Assembly: GCA_019188255.1 (NCBI GenBank)
Contig: JAETXT010000013.1
Coordinates: 62,001-126,000, forward strand
DNA length: 64,000 nucleotides
Source: Verticillium longisporum
Lineage: Eukaryota > Ascomycota > Sordariomycetes > Glomerellales > Plectosphaerellaceae
Direction: 5' to 3'
Position numbers and translations under genes: made by a program
In this document: positions 1 through 10,900 of the stretch, piece by piece
Numbering within the stretch: the first letter of the stretch is position 1
Layout of the letters: each line of letters begins with the position of its first letter
The notes under the pieces: model-generated
What the model was told of the DNA's origin: nothing
The model's input: the letters and a program-made list of their open reading frames with translations, nothing else
Databases searched by the model: none

Positions 1-2
1 AG

Positions 3-284
3 TCGAGTGAGGACGAGTCTTCCGAAGAGGGTGATGACGTCGAGGAAGCTACACCTGGTGGTGCCAAGGAGGTCCGCGTGTCGAGGCCGAAGAAGCCGCT
101 GTATATTCGCGAGGGCGGCTCCATTCCTGCCATCCGATTCCTGGAGAAGGAATTCGGAGCACCAGCAGCACATTTGCCATGCGGACAGGCGACCGACTCG
201 GCGCATCTTGACAATGAGCGGCTGCGGGTATTGAATTTACTGAAAAGCCGGGAGATTTTCGGAATGGTATTTGCCAGGTTATAG
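3..284 (+). CDS. M20-family metallopeptidase C-terminus, Dug2-like (5' partial)
   Basis: The frame is open from the left edge to a TGA at 282-284, so only the last 93 codons are present. An acidic linker (SSEDESSEEGDDVEE) is followed by REGGSIPAIRFLEKEF, then PCGQATDSAHLDNERLR and a short helix ending FARL. The GGSIP and SAHLDNE blocks are typical of the C-terminal catalytic half of M20 peptidases; in that family the histidine of the SAHLDNE block lies at the metal site. The spacing resembles yeast Dug2, a subunit of the glutathione-degrading Dug complex, more than Dug1-type dipeptidases, but the N-terminal WD40 part that would settle this lies outside the window. The M20 family call is firm; the Dug2 assignment is inference. 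Confidence 0.75.
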   Translation, partial: SSEDESSEEGDDVEEATPGGAKEVRVSRPKKPLYIREGGSIPAIRFLEKEFGAPAAHLPCGQATDSAHLDNERLRVLNLLKSREIFGMVFARL

Positions 285-637
285 CTTGGCAGAAAGAGGG
301 GAAAAGGTCATGATTGTAAAACACGGCGTTAGGGGTAATGAATAGGGCTGGATATTCAACTCAGAATATGATAGATCAATATTTGATACCCGGGTTATCT
401 ATCTGATGACTTGCTTCCGAGTGACGGGCTGTCGGGATGGCAAACCGGGAGAGCCGTCGATCTTGACCCCGTCGATCTTGACCATTCTTGGACGTCATAT
501 CTTATCTTATCTCAGGCACACCATCAACACTGTCGGACGACGGAGGAGGTCTTCAAAGCCTCGTCAAGGAAGACCACGACAAGGGCTTTTCACCATTTCT
601 TCAAACAGAAACTCATCATAGATTAAGACCTGCCGTC
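285..637. other. Intergenic region with a 15-bp tandem repeat
   Basis: This stretch lies between the M20 peptidase stop and the asparaginase start. A 15-base unit (ccgtcgatcttgacc) occurs twice back to back at 454-468 and 469-483, about 155 bp before the downstream ATG. I see no other gene. It must hold the terminator of one gene and the promoter of the next. Confidence 0.5.
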
Positions 638-2032
638 ATGGAATACAAGTCGCAGCGGTCTGAGACCCTCAAAGTCAAGCCGCGGCTCATTATACACGGT
701 GGCGCGGGGAACATTACACACGCCTATCTCCAACCGAAGGACTGGGAAGCCTACCGGAAATCACTTCTCACCATTGTCAGTTCCCACATGATTCCCTGGG
801 ATACACCCCCTATCTGACGAAACCCACAGCTCGCAAAAACCAACACCTACATGACGACCCGGCTCTCCACGGGCCGGCTCCCCAGCGCTCTCGAGACGGC
901 GACCCACGCCGTCAGCCTCCTGGAGAACGACCCGCTCTACAACAGCGGCCACGGCGCCGTCTTCACGCGCGACGGCATCAACGAGCTAGAGGCCTCAGTC
1001 ATGGTCTCGCCCGGGCCCAAGAAGCGCGCCGCCGGCGTGTCGGGCGGGCGCCGCGTGCGCAACCCCATCCTCCTGACGCGCGCCGTCCTCGAGCACGGCG
1101 AGGACGACCTCGAGGTCGCCGCCGGGCGCCCCGACGTGCCGTCCGCCCAGGGCCACGGACACCTCCACGGCGACGAGCTGACGGCGGCGCTGGCGGCGCG
1201 GGACGGGCTCGAGACGGGGGCGCCGGCCTACTTTTTTACGCAGAGGGGGTGGGACGAGCATGTCGAGGCGCTGCGGCGCGAGGACCGCGAGGGCGCCGTG
1301 GCGGCGACGTGGAGCGACAAGGTGTTTCTGCCGCAGGGGACGTGCGGGGCCGTTGCGCTGGATGAAGAGGGCGTTGTTTGCGTGGCGACCAGCACCGGCG
1401 GACTCACGAACAAGCTGTCCGGCAGGATCGGGGACACGCCGACCGTGGGGGCTGGTTTCTGGGCTGGCGAGTGGGAAGATGACGGGGATGACCGCCTCGG
1501 ATCGACCGCGTGGGACTCGGGCGTGCGGGGCGTTCTCGGTCGTCTTGGATCCAGTGTTGGCATCAGTGACGGGCTTCGGCGACTGTTGGCCGACTGCCTC
1601 CCCCAACCTTTGATGTACACGCCACTTCCGACTCGAGGGGGCGGCTCGACGACGGTAACTCGATCCTTTGCTGGGTCTGGAACCGGCAATGGGGACTCGT
1701 TTCTGCGAGTTGACGCGTTGCACTCCGTGGCGTCTCGTGCACAGTGGAAGCGGGAGCCCAGCGCAAAGGCCTTGTCGGCTGTTGCAGGCCCCAGAGGTGA
1801 GCTGCAAAAGAGCGCAGGTGATCGTTGGGGTCGCACAGGCGAGGGGCAGGGCGGCATCATCGGGATCGAGTTGACTGTTGTGCGCGGGCCGCAGGGCGAT
1901 GTCCTAGAGACGCGATCCGAGGTTCTGCAGGACTACAACTGTGCCGGCATGTTTCGGGCATGGGTTGACGATGATGGAAGGAGCCATGCGGAGGTCTGGC
2001 GCGGTGACTCGACTGTGGGGGGTATCTATTGA
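638..2032 (+). CDS. Ntn-hydrolase: L-asparaginase / isoaspartyl peptidase family
   Basis: Two exons, 638-775 and 830-2032, are joined across a 54-bp intron (GTCAGT donor, CTGAC branch, CACAG acceptor), giving about 446 residues. KPRLIIHGGAGNI at the N-terminus is the family signature for plant-type asparaginases and threonine aspartase. NSGHGAVF, EASVM and STGGLTNK follow in the usual order. The catalytic Thr that becomes the new N-terminus after autocleavage is in GTCGAVALD (codon 1340-1342, about residue 217). Members hydrolyse asparagine or isoaspartyl peptides; which applies here cannot be told from sequence. The 5' portion of exon 2 is very GC-rich and the stretch after the catalytic Thr is long, as in the fungal and animal Taspase-like branch. 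The start is the first ATG preceding the conserved HGGAG block. Confidence 0.88.
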
Positions 2033-2504
2033 GATGAGCAACTGTGGCGATTCAGTCAACAGCAAAGGCACCAAGCAAAAGCGTGTGGTAATGGTGGTTC
2101 TATTCCCTCCCAAGCCCATCTCGAGAGCTTGAAAGAGTAGTGCCGCACGGCTCGTAGCCAACGGCGCAGCGCAGACGAGGGTCTGACACCACTTCTCTGC
2201 CGGCGCCGTCTGCTGGGCCTCCCATATATGGCCCGCAAACCGCTTTCCGCCCCCTTTGCCCCCGTAGAGGTTTGTCTACATATTGTACATGGAACGCCTC
2301 CGCCTGGTATGCAAGTGATGATTATGATTCGTGGTTTGGTGAACAAAAAGTCGAGCCCCGGTCGGGTGGCAGACTGGAAGAGGAGAGGAGTGGGTTGGTC
2401 GATCGGTCGGTCCGTCCGTCGTATCGTAACAGAGCCAGCGGCGTCACGCTGAATCGCTGAAAATCAAGAAATCTTTCGGTTTGGAAAATGTGTTCGAAGA
2501 AATT
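2033..2504. other. Convergent 3' intergenic region
   Basis: The asparaginase gene (plus) and TIM17 (minus) end towards each other here. I see no further gene, RNA or repeat. Confidence 0.5.
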
Positions 2505-3150
2505 TCAAGCAAGAGACATTTCCTGCTGGGAGGGAGGAGGTTGGGGCATCTGGAAAGAGTCAGCCATGGTCAATCGCGGTTGAAGAGCACGAGAGAATAT
2601 ACCTCGAGCTTGGTGCTTCCGGCCATCAGCTTCTGGAAGCCAATACCGACACCCTCAATGACACCGAGGAGCACAGCGCAGCCAATGGCACCGTTCCTCG
2701 CCGACTTGTAGCCACCACGGATGGCGAGCGCACCGCCGGTGAAGAAGCCGGTGATGATAGCGTTCCAGGGATCCTCCTTCTGGCGGATGCCCTTCACGGC
2801 GCAATCAAACGTGGAGAAGAGGCCGCCAAAGACGCCAAAGTTACCACCGAGAACGGGAGCGCGCATCTTGATGGCCGTGATGGCACCAACGCGACGCTCA
2901 CCGTAAGGGGAGTTTCGGAAACCCTTGATGCCGTGCCATATCGTGCCGCCGATCGCCTGGAGGAAAACACGTCAGTCTCAGAGCTTCACGATGGCGATGA
3001 ACGCAATTCTTTGAATGCCGCATCAACCCTCCGCCAGAGCGTCGCAGGTAGAGATGCGCTTGTTGAGAAAGGGGGACATACTCCCATGCAGAAGGCGCCG
3101 CCGAAGTCGTTGAGGATGACCCAGGGGCAGGGGTCGCGTGTGTGATCCAT
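2505..3150 (-). CDS. TIM17: Tim17, mitochondrial inner-membrane translocase subunit
   Basis: Three exons on the minus strand (3150-3082, 2956-2603, 2549-2505) give 155 residues, the usual Tim17 length. Introns are 125 bp (GTATGT donor) and 53 bp (GTATAT donor, CTGAC branch). The protein starts [20 protein letters not shown] and carries a Gly-rich four-helix Tim17/22/23 core, including [31 protein letters not shown] and [12 protein letters not shown], then a short Pro/Gln tail ([14 protein letters not shown]). Tim17 forms the core of the TIM23 complex that moves presequence proteins into the matrix. Reading straight through the second intron would give a wrong C-terminus ([10 protein letters not shown]), so the third exon is needed. 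Confidence 0.93.
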
Positions 3151-3625
3151 GGCTGTGATGTGCGAAGGGGGTGTTTTCCTTGAGAGATGGGTCGAGCAAC
3201 GACGGGCGATGAGAAGCCGTCAGGAGGGTGATGCGATGGTGAAGCCGTGGGTGGTGTCGGTTGCGGAGCGCGTTGGCAGTGACGGAGTATCTTCGCCTGG
3301 TGATGATTGCGATTATGGGGCAGCTCAGCCAGGCGAGGATTTTTTTCGGCTGTCCGGTTCTTCGGATCTTCCGTGATCTTATCGCATGCTGAGTCATCAC
3401 ATCTAGTTCAAAGCACCCACCCATCTCAGCTCACCAGCGGCGGCATCATTTGACAAGCGTCACTATTACTACTGTTACAATTTGCGTTTGCCATGTACAA
3501 ATGATTGCGAGTCCTTCATCTAGCGGCATAGCTACCCTTGGCATACTGACAGCGGACACGCCGACCTCTGCCAGGTCAGACGAGACTCTGGCCCGAGATG
3601 TTTGTTTTTTGCGGACATCATTCCT
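3151..3625. other. TIM17 upstream region
   Basis: This lies between the TIM17 start and the 3' end of the GPI-protein gene, both on the minus strand. It must hold the TIM17 promoter. I see no extra gene. Confidence 0.5.
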
Positions 3626-4282
3626 TCACAGCAGTACTGCGCCCATGGCAGCTCCAGCAAGGAGCCCCATGATTCCCTTGCTTCCGGCATTGGCCGCGTT
3701 GGGCGTCTCCGTAGCGGACACCTGACTGCCTGCCTCCGTTCCTTCGCTTTCGCTGGCAGTTTCCGACGCTGAAGTCGGCGTTGCAGTCGTAACAGCGGCT
3801 GTAAATGTCTGGGACCCCGAGAGCACCTGAGATGCCTTTGATGACTGGGTCGACGCCAGGGCCTCTTCAGACGATGCGATATCATAAGTGGAAAGGCTAT
3901 CGGCTTCCGCTGAGCTACTCGGCGTCGGTTCCAGAGAGGGTGCTTTGGTCGTGGGCGCTTCAGAGATGACCTCAGCCGTGCTTGCGGCCGCAACCGATGT
4001 CGTACTAGGGGCGAGGAAGCGTGGGCTATAAGTGTCGGTGCCCTCATACGAGCCGCAGCCGGGTACCGTCGTCTTGGGCGGCGCGCGGCCGCCTCCGCAA
4101 TCCAGGAACTCGCAGATCTCGCCGGTATCCTCGACGAACCAAATCCGTGTAGCGTATGGGAAGCCGCCAGCCGGCGTGACAACCGAGTCGGAATACGTGC
4201 AGCCTGCCAGGTCTGTCTTGGCCAGGACTGGTGCAACAAGCAAGATGGCTGAGGTAAAGAGCATGAGAGACATGCTGGCCAT
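3626..4282 (-). CDS. Secreted GPI-anchored Ser/Thr-rich protein with N-terminal Cys domain
   Basis: A single-exon gene of 218 residues. The chosen ATG at 4282 starts a clean signal peptide (MASMSLMLFTSAILLVAPVLA); an upstream in-frame ATG at 4408 would bury it. Residues about 22-85 form a compact domain with Cys in AGCTYSD, CEFLDCGGG and VPGCGSYEGT. A Ser/Thr/Ala/Glu-rich stalk follows. The tail GSKGIMGLLAGAAMGAVLL is a hydrophobic GPI-attachment signal. It should therefore sit on the plasma membrane or in the wall. From memory, fungal relatives with the DCGGGRAPPKTTVPGC block have been labelled 'siderophore biosynthesis enzyme', but nothing here is enzyme-like. Its place directly downstream of the siderophore NRPS, on the same strand, is the only support for an iron role. 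Confidence 0.72.
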   Translation of the reverse strand: MASMSLMLFTSAILLVAPVLAKTDLAGCTYSDSVVTPAGGFPYATRIWFVEDTGEICEFLDCGGGRAPPKTTVPGCGSYEGTDTYSPRFLAPSTTSVAAASTAEVISEAPTTKAPSLEPTPSSSAEADSLSTYDIASSEEALASTQSSKASQVLSGSQTFTAAVTTATPTSASETASESEGTEAGSQVSATETPNAANAGSKGIMGLLAGAAMGAVLL

Positions 4283-4960
4283 GATGTCGAACGACTTGCT
4301 TGCCGGGATCAGATGAAAGGCTGGCTTGCGTTGAGTCGTAGGCGAGAAAGATCCGATACAGAAATCTAGTACTCGTAGGTATCTGATCGATGCACATATC
4401 CCTGACACACGTTACCTGCCGTCGCCCTTTATTGTCCAGGTCCGACCATATATGTCGCTCCAAGTGCTTACGCCGGCGCCACTTCATCTCGGACCCAGCA
4501 TAGAAGCCCCATGCAATGCCGATAACCGAGATGGTCTTACATGTTAGGCGGACTTCCGCCCCTGACAAGACCACCAAAAACTCTGGCTTCGACTCGGCGC
4601 AAATTTCTCAAGCACGTTGTAGTCTTGATGCTTGCTCAGCGCGGGCGCAGGGAGTGGGCGTCTCGCTTTTTGCTTTTGCATGAAAAGCCACTCAATTACT
4701 GCATTGCAAAGAGCTAGCAGCCTTGTGTTCTTGGCCATCTGCAACCAGATGTGATCCTGATTTGCTGCCCCTCGGTGAGAATTGAGAAGTCAGTCAAAAA
4801 GGAAGTCTGTGATCAACTCTCGTTTTCAACTTCTAAGCGTTTGCACTGCACTTGATAACCCTTACAACTGAGCACAGAAGCGCACCAATCTTGTGCACAT
4901 TCTGATGACAATGACAGCACTGGGCAGTAGACAAACTTCAATCTAGTCTAATACCCTCTC
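4283..4960. other. Region between NRPS 3' end and GPI-protein start
   Basis: Both flanking genes are on the minus strand, so this is the NRPS terminator plus the GPI-protein promoter. I see no open frame with family features and no iron-type ATCWGATAA site. Confidence 0.45.
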
Positions 4961-7900
4961 CTACGTTTTGAACAAGCTCAAACATCCCGCGATGCCATCG
5001 ACCAAGGCCTTGGCCTCTTCTATCGTCGTTCTCGCGACAGAGCCGAAGACGCCCATGTCCAACGCATCCCCGTTCACAGCAGCCTCGATATCCATCGCAG
5101 CCTGTTGTTGTCGGTTAGTCACTAGACATATTCAGGAGTGGAAGTAGACGTACCGGGAAAGCACCTCGAACCGTGTTTTTGCTCAACCAAGTGGCGTCAA
5201 AGTTTGAAGGGTCCGGACTGGCCCGTGAGGTAGGCCTGTTGTCTTCATTGAAGAGACGATCATCTACGACCTCATGAAATACGTCGGGGGGTTCTTGCCT
5301 TTTGGGCAGGTTGAGGAAATTCACGAAAACGTCGACTGCAACGCCTGTCCATTCCTTGATCTCCCACAGTCCCACGGTCGAGTTAGCCAAGGACGTGATA
5401 CGGTGTAGGTCTTGCTGAACGTCCTGCGCCAGCTCCATGAGCCCCGTCTTCTCTTGGACCATGACCTTCAACGGCAGCAGATTCAGCGTTGGGTAAAGCT
5501 CCGTTGCCGGATCGTCCTTTTCTGCCCGGTTGCTGTAGTAGATGCCAAATATGACAGGCTCGCTACTCGAAACCCTTCTTGCGTGCAGGCTCTGTGCTAC
5601 TGCAGCGAACACGAGTGCTGGTAGCCCAACTCCATTGCTGGCGCATGAAGTGTTCATTGTGCCCATGCCCGAGACGGCGGATCGCCGGAGGTAGGCAGTT
5701 CTGTCTCCGAAGGAATGACGTGTCTGCTGAGGTGGAGGTGCAGAATCGGCGGCATCTGCTAGATATTGTGTCCAAAACGCCTTGCGTTCATCGATGATGC
5801 CCGGAGACTGGTGGTGGGCAATAAATGACCTCCATGGCCGAGACGAAGGATTCTTCTGTTCATCTTTCTTGTTGTTATTGACGACATTCTGTCTCAGCTT
5901 GTCCAGAATGCCGGGAAGGGTGATGCCATCGTAGAGCGCATGGTGTATATTGAGAGTCAGCTCCCACACGCCGTCCGCATGCTGTTCCGCGGTCATTCTG
6001 ACTTGTGGCCAGCACTCGCTCGCGACTTCTTTCTCCGAGCCACTGCCGAGAAGCGAGATCTGCGAATGCGGTCCTGTGACGTTTGGAGCTAACACGATTT
6101 GCAGGAACGGCATGTCCCAATCGCCTGTTGCAACGAGACAAGTACGGAGAAGCGTCTCCGTCGCTGTGAGATCTGCCCAAGCTTTTTGTACCGCATTTAA
6201 AGACACCGACTCGTCCAATTGATAGCGGAACGCCGGATAAAAAACACCGCCTTGGGAGTTTTGCCATGCGGTCATCATGTAAACTTGCATTGGCACCGCA
6301 GGCATAATGTCTTCGACCTGGGATTCTGCAAAGCCTGCCAGGCTCTGCACTTGCTCAAGTTTGATCCTGTCGGGAATCAAACAGGCCTCCTGTACCTCTG
6401 CGGATAGTGGCTTTGGGGCATTCCCTGCTAGCTTTGCCATGTGACTGAGAGACGACGCCGTAAGGAGGGCATGCACGCCGAGCATGATATCCTTCTTCTT
6501 TAATATTGAGGATACCTTGATAAGGCTGATAGAGTCGAGGCCAAGGTGGTAAGCGGTGCTGTCCCTTGAAATAGACTCGTATGGTATTCCGGAAACTTCT
6601 GATAGAATCTGACGAATGGTCGACTCGACTTGAGATTCGGGTTCCTCGAGAGCCATCGCGTTGCCGTTGTCCTTGCCGCTATCTGGCATTGTGGTTTGCG
6701 AATCGGACACGAAAGCTGGAAGGTGGCAAACTGAAGTGCGGTCGCCTTCAAACTGTAAGAGGCTGCTCTCCGGTCTCTGCACAAAGTGATTCATTGCCCT
6801 GTCGAGATGCTCCAGAAGTTCCTTAACATCGTGCTCGGATGTGGACGCTTCTTTGCCAGCAACGCGCCAAACGAGGTGGTCCTCTGTTGCTTCCAATTCT
6901 ATACATACCGCAAAGTCGGTAGTAGCTGAGGCCTGAACCGACTTTGCCAGACCGACGTTTTTCGTGTGATGTTTGGCGATACTCGGTTGCCGCTGGAGGA
7001 GAAAGAGCGTATTGAAAAGGCCTCCGGGTGCTTGCTTGCCAGCAAGCTGTGCTCTCCGAAGAGGATACGTTTGGTATTCATAAACGTCCGACATGGTGTC
7101 CTGAAGGTATCGCAGGAATGACCTAGCTGAGCCGTGAAGGACGCACCGAAGCGCAACGGTATTCATCGTAGGGAACATGAGACTCTGGGCCTCCTCTGTG
7201 TCGCGCCCGGACAGGACAACACCGAATGAAACATCCAGAGCGCCGAGTCGTGTGGCAAGAACAGTTGACCAACAAGCTTGACCAAGGACTTGTAAGGTGA
7301 CCGAGTTTCTTTTGCAGAATGCCATGACTTCTCCAGAACTCAAGCTTGACATGGTCGCATCATGATGGATAGCGTCGGTGGGGGGTGTGGTACTCTCTGG
7401 AAGAAGCGAAGGGGGGGCACCAGCTAGATATTGGGACCAGAATCGTTGGCTTTTGTCAGTCGGTGACTGCAGCAGGCTCTGCAACAAATTTCGTGGAGAC
7501 GGGCGTTGCTCCAGCATATTGTGGTAAGCCGAATCGACGTCTTGATGAAGGAGAGCCAATGACCATCCATCGTAAAGAGCGTGGGAAATGCTGAAAACAA
7601 CATAACTCTGATCACCGACGTGCGCGATCGTCAACTGGAGCAATTGGGAAGCACCCCGTGCGTTCCTTGCATTTTGGCGATGCGCTGTGTAGACTCCCTC
7701 AATTTCTTGTTCGCCTTGGAGCTGAATGTGTTGGATCGAGGGCAAGTGGTGAGCCAGAACAATCTGGCAAAATGTCTGTTCGAGCCGTGGATCGTCGACT
7801 TGTAAGAAGACCGTTCGCAATATTGGTGACTGTGAGATAACCTCGAGCCAAGCGTCTACTAGTGACTCCACGATAGTATCCTTGGAAATCTCCATCACGT

Positions 7901-10900
7901 CGTGGTTGAAGTATCGCTCAAAGTTTGAGTCAATCATGTCAGCTACCATGGATTCTTGAAGGGGCGTTGGCGGCAGAACGCTTTCGACTGTTCCCATGTC
8001 GTATCCAGCCGCTACGACAGCTTCGTGAAGCTGCAGCAAGAGTGCATCGAATGTCGAGTTTGACTTTTCTCCGCTGTCCCTCGGCACCTCGCGTCCTATG
8101 ACCTTCTCCATGCTCTCGATGTTTTGGGCTCGTAACAGTTGAGACATGGATATGTCGATGCCTTTTTGCTTGAGCCTGGCTGACAAGCTGACGATATCAA
8201 TGCTGTCCAAGCCCAACTCAAGCAACGAGTTGCACTCGGAGATGCTTTCGACCGGGATCTGGGCCAATCTCGATATCTCGAACCTAATCGCGAGTGTTGC
8301 CTCTGTCCACCCAAAGTTTGATACGGTAAACTCTGGGGCGCTGACGTCTGTTGAATGTCCCGCGGAATCGGTGCTAGCGCTTCGAGTAGTCAATGGTGAA
8401 GCGCCCGCTGAGCTTTCTTGAGAGGTCAGTGCAGATGCTTGGTTGCGCAACGTGCCCGCTCTTCCGGTAGCCAAAGCAAACATGCCCTCTTCAAAGTCTT
8501 CCAAGATTCGTTGGACGTCAGCCTCAGTTGCCACGTCTTGGCGGACAACAATTTGGACCTGAAGGTCGGCATCTCCCTTGGCAGTTGCCTCAAAGGCAAG
8601 CGGGTAGTCGTTGGCCACGAAGCTGTCTTCTACCGTCCAGAATGTCTCGGCGTTGCTGGCCAAAGGCACGTCATTCTGGTAGACGAAGAGATTGTCGAAA
8701 ATGGGATGACCTCCGCTGCACCATTTCTGGATGTTTCGTAACGCCGTGTGCTGAAAGGGCAGGGTTGACACGTTGAAGTCATGGCACCTCTGCGCCAGCT
8801 TCTGTAGCGTGTTGTTCGTGGCGACGTCTGGGTAGAAAGGCAAGGTGTTGAAAAGGGGGCCCATCACATCCTCGACGTCTTCTATGTCGAGAACGCGCCC
8901 TGAAACCACAACCCCCATCGCAGCTCTTGGGGAGAAAGATTTGCCAAAGGTGCCAGACCATAAGGACAAGACAGCGGACTGCAAGGTGATGTTCAGTGCT
9001 TTGCTTGCCTCCCTGAGTCTCTCAACGTTGTAAAGCCGGCGAACGGAGCAAAGGGATGGTGCTTCATCGGTAATTATCCGTGGCAGAGGCTCAAAGGTGC
9101 ACGAGCTGAGATGCTCTGACCAGAAGAACCGGCTGTGGTCAAAGTTCTGCAGAGGACCATGTGACAGGGTATCCAAGAAAGCCGGTCGCTGTGCATGGGG
9201 CTTCTGCGATATGTCATCAGCTAGCCACTGCAGCATGGACTCGAAACTGATTCCGTCGTAAAGGGCATGGAAAATGTGCACTACCAGCAGTCTATCTCCT
9301 TCGGAATTGACTACGAGGCATTCCATCGGCTCCAAGATGCTGTCTTGGTTATTCTTGATCCAGGACGAGCGCGCCTCCTGGAGCAGCAGTTTAACTCCAT
9401 CTTGGCCGACTGTGTAGCTTTTCCACGGAATCTGTGTCGGGGAAAGAGCCACCTGAGCGAACCCTCCCGAGGTTGGCACAAATCGGGTCCGCAGAATCGG
9501 ATGTAGGGCAACGAGCTTATCCCAAGACTCTTGCAACCGGCTTGCCACGAGATTGTCACTCAGTTTGAGTTGGAATGAAACAAAGTAGGACTCTTCTCCC
9601 TGGGAAAACGTCCGAGACAGCATGCCTTCCTGCAGGGGAGTGCACGGGGCAATGTAGTCAACAGAAATCCCTGCTGGAAGTGGCAGTTTCTGCCGAACTT
9701 CGTGTCTGAAGCGATGGCTAAACGCATGAATTTGCTGTTGGGCTTCTCTGACGGCGCTCGGAAAGTCGTGGTCATGGGGGATATCAAGGGCTTCGGCAAG
9801 GTCGCCGAGGAAGGGGTTCTTGAGTACCAACGCCGGGTCCGCAGTTCGCAGACCGTCCTGTTTCAAAAGTCGTGAGAGGCGAAGGCACGAGATCGAATCA
9901 ATACCGAGGTCAAACAGGTTACTGTTCAGAGAGAGCTCGCTAGCAGAAACGCCAGAGAACTTTGACACAGCTCTCAGCACCGTCTTTTGGGTCTTTGTGG
10001 TAGCTAGGGCCTCCTGTGAGGGAGCAGGGGCAGAGACGTGCAGCAGCAGTTCCGGTGTCAGCGAGGCGAATAGGTGCCGTAGGATCTTCATTTCCGCCTT
10101 ATTGTTGATGGAAAGAGGAATGAATGGAACCTCAAGGACGTAGGACGGCACCATGTAGCCAGGGAGTTTGTGACGGCATGCCTTCAGAACTGTCTGTCTG
10201 AGCTTGAAGGTTTCCGCTCCGCCAAGCACCTCAAGTTCACCAATTGATGTTGCTGCTTCGCTTGACGTGACGAAGGTCACCAGAAGGTCCTTGTCCACTT
10301 TTGGATGCTTGGTCACAAGAGTGACCACGTCCTTGACGGCAGCAACACCTGTGCGGATGGCGTGGTTGATCTCTCCAATCTCCAGACGCTGTCCGCGTAG
10401 CTTGACCTGGTCATCAGCACGACCAAGGAACTCGAAGCACCCGTCATACATGACCCGAACTAGATCTCCTGTGCGGTATATCTTCTCCTTGAAATGCTCA
10501 AGGACTGGGAAGCGTTCAGCAGTGAGCTCAGGGCGGTTCAGGTAGCCCTTGCCGACCAACTTCCCGGAAATGCAAAGTTCACCAACGGCACCTCTCAACA
10601 CCGGCTTTTCAGTACCAGGCTCAAAGACGTAGGTGCCGACATTGTCGAACTGGCGCCCAATGTTGGAGGCGCGGCCATTCTGTGGCACGCGCTGATACAT
10701 GGTTACGCCTATCGTGGTCTCTGTGGGGCCATATGCATTGTAGATGACTCCCTGAGGGCCCCAGGTGTCGAGAATCTCCTGTTTCAGGGCTTCGCCGCCC
10801 GTGATGAAGACGCCCCTGCAGAGTGTCGGGACATCCTTCGGGTCGAGAAGCCGAGCAAGGCTAGGCGTGAGATCCAGATGTGTGATGCGAAGACGTCGTA

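Noticed and set aside
995..1860. Open frames of 210 and 270 codons antisense to the asparaginase gene
   Set aside because: They are Arg/Pro/Ser-rich shadows in GC-rich sequence; the sense strand has the conserved catalytic motifs.
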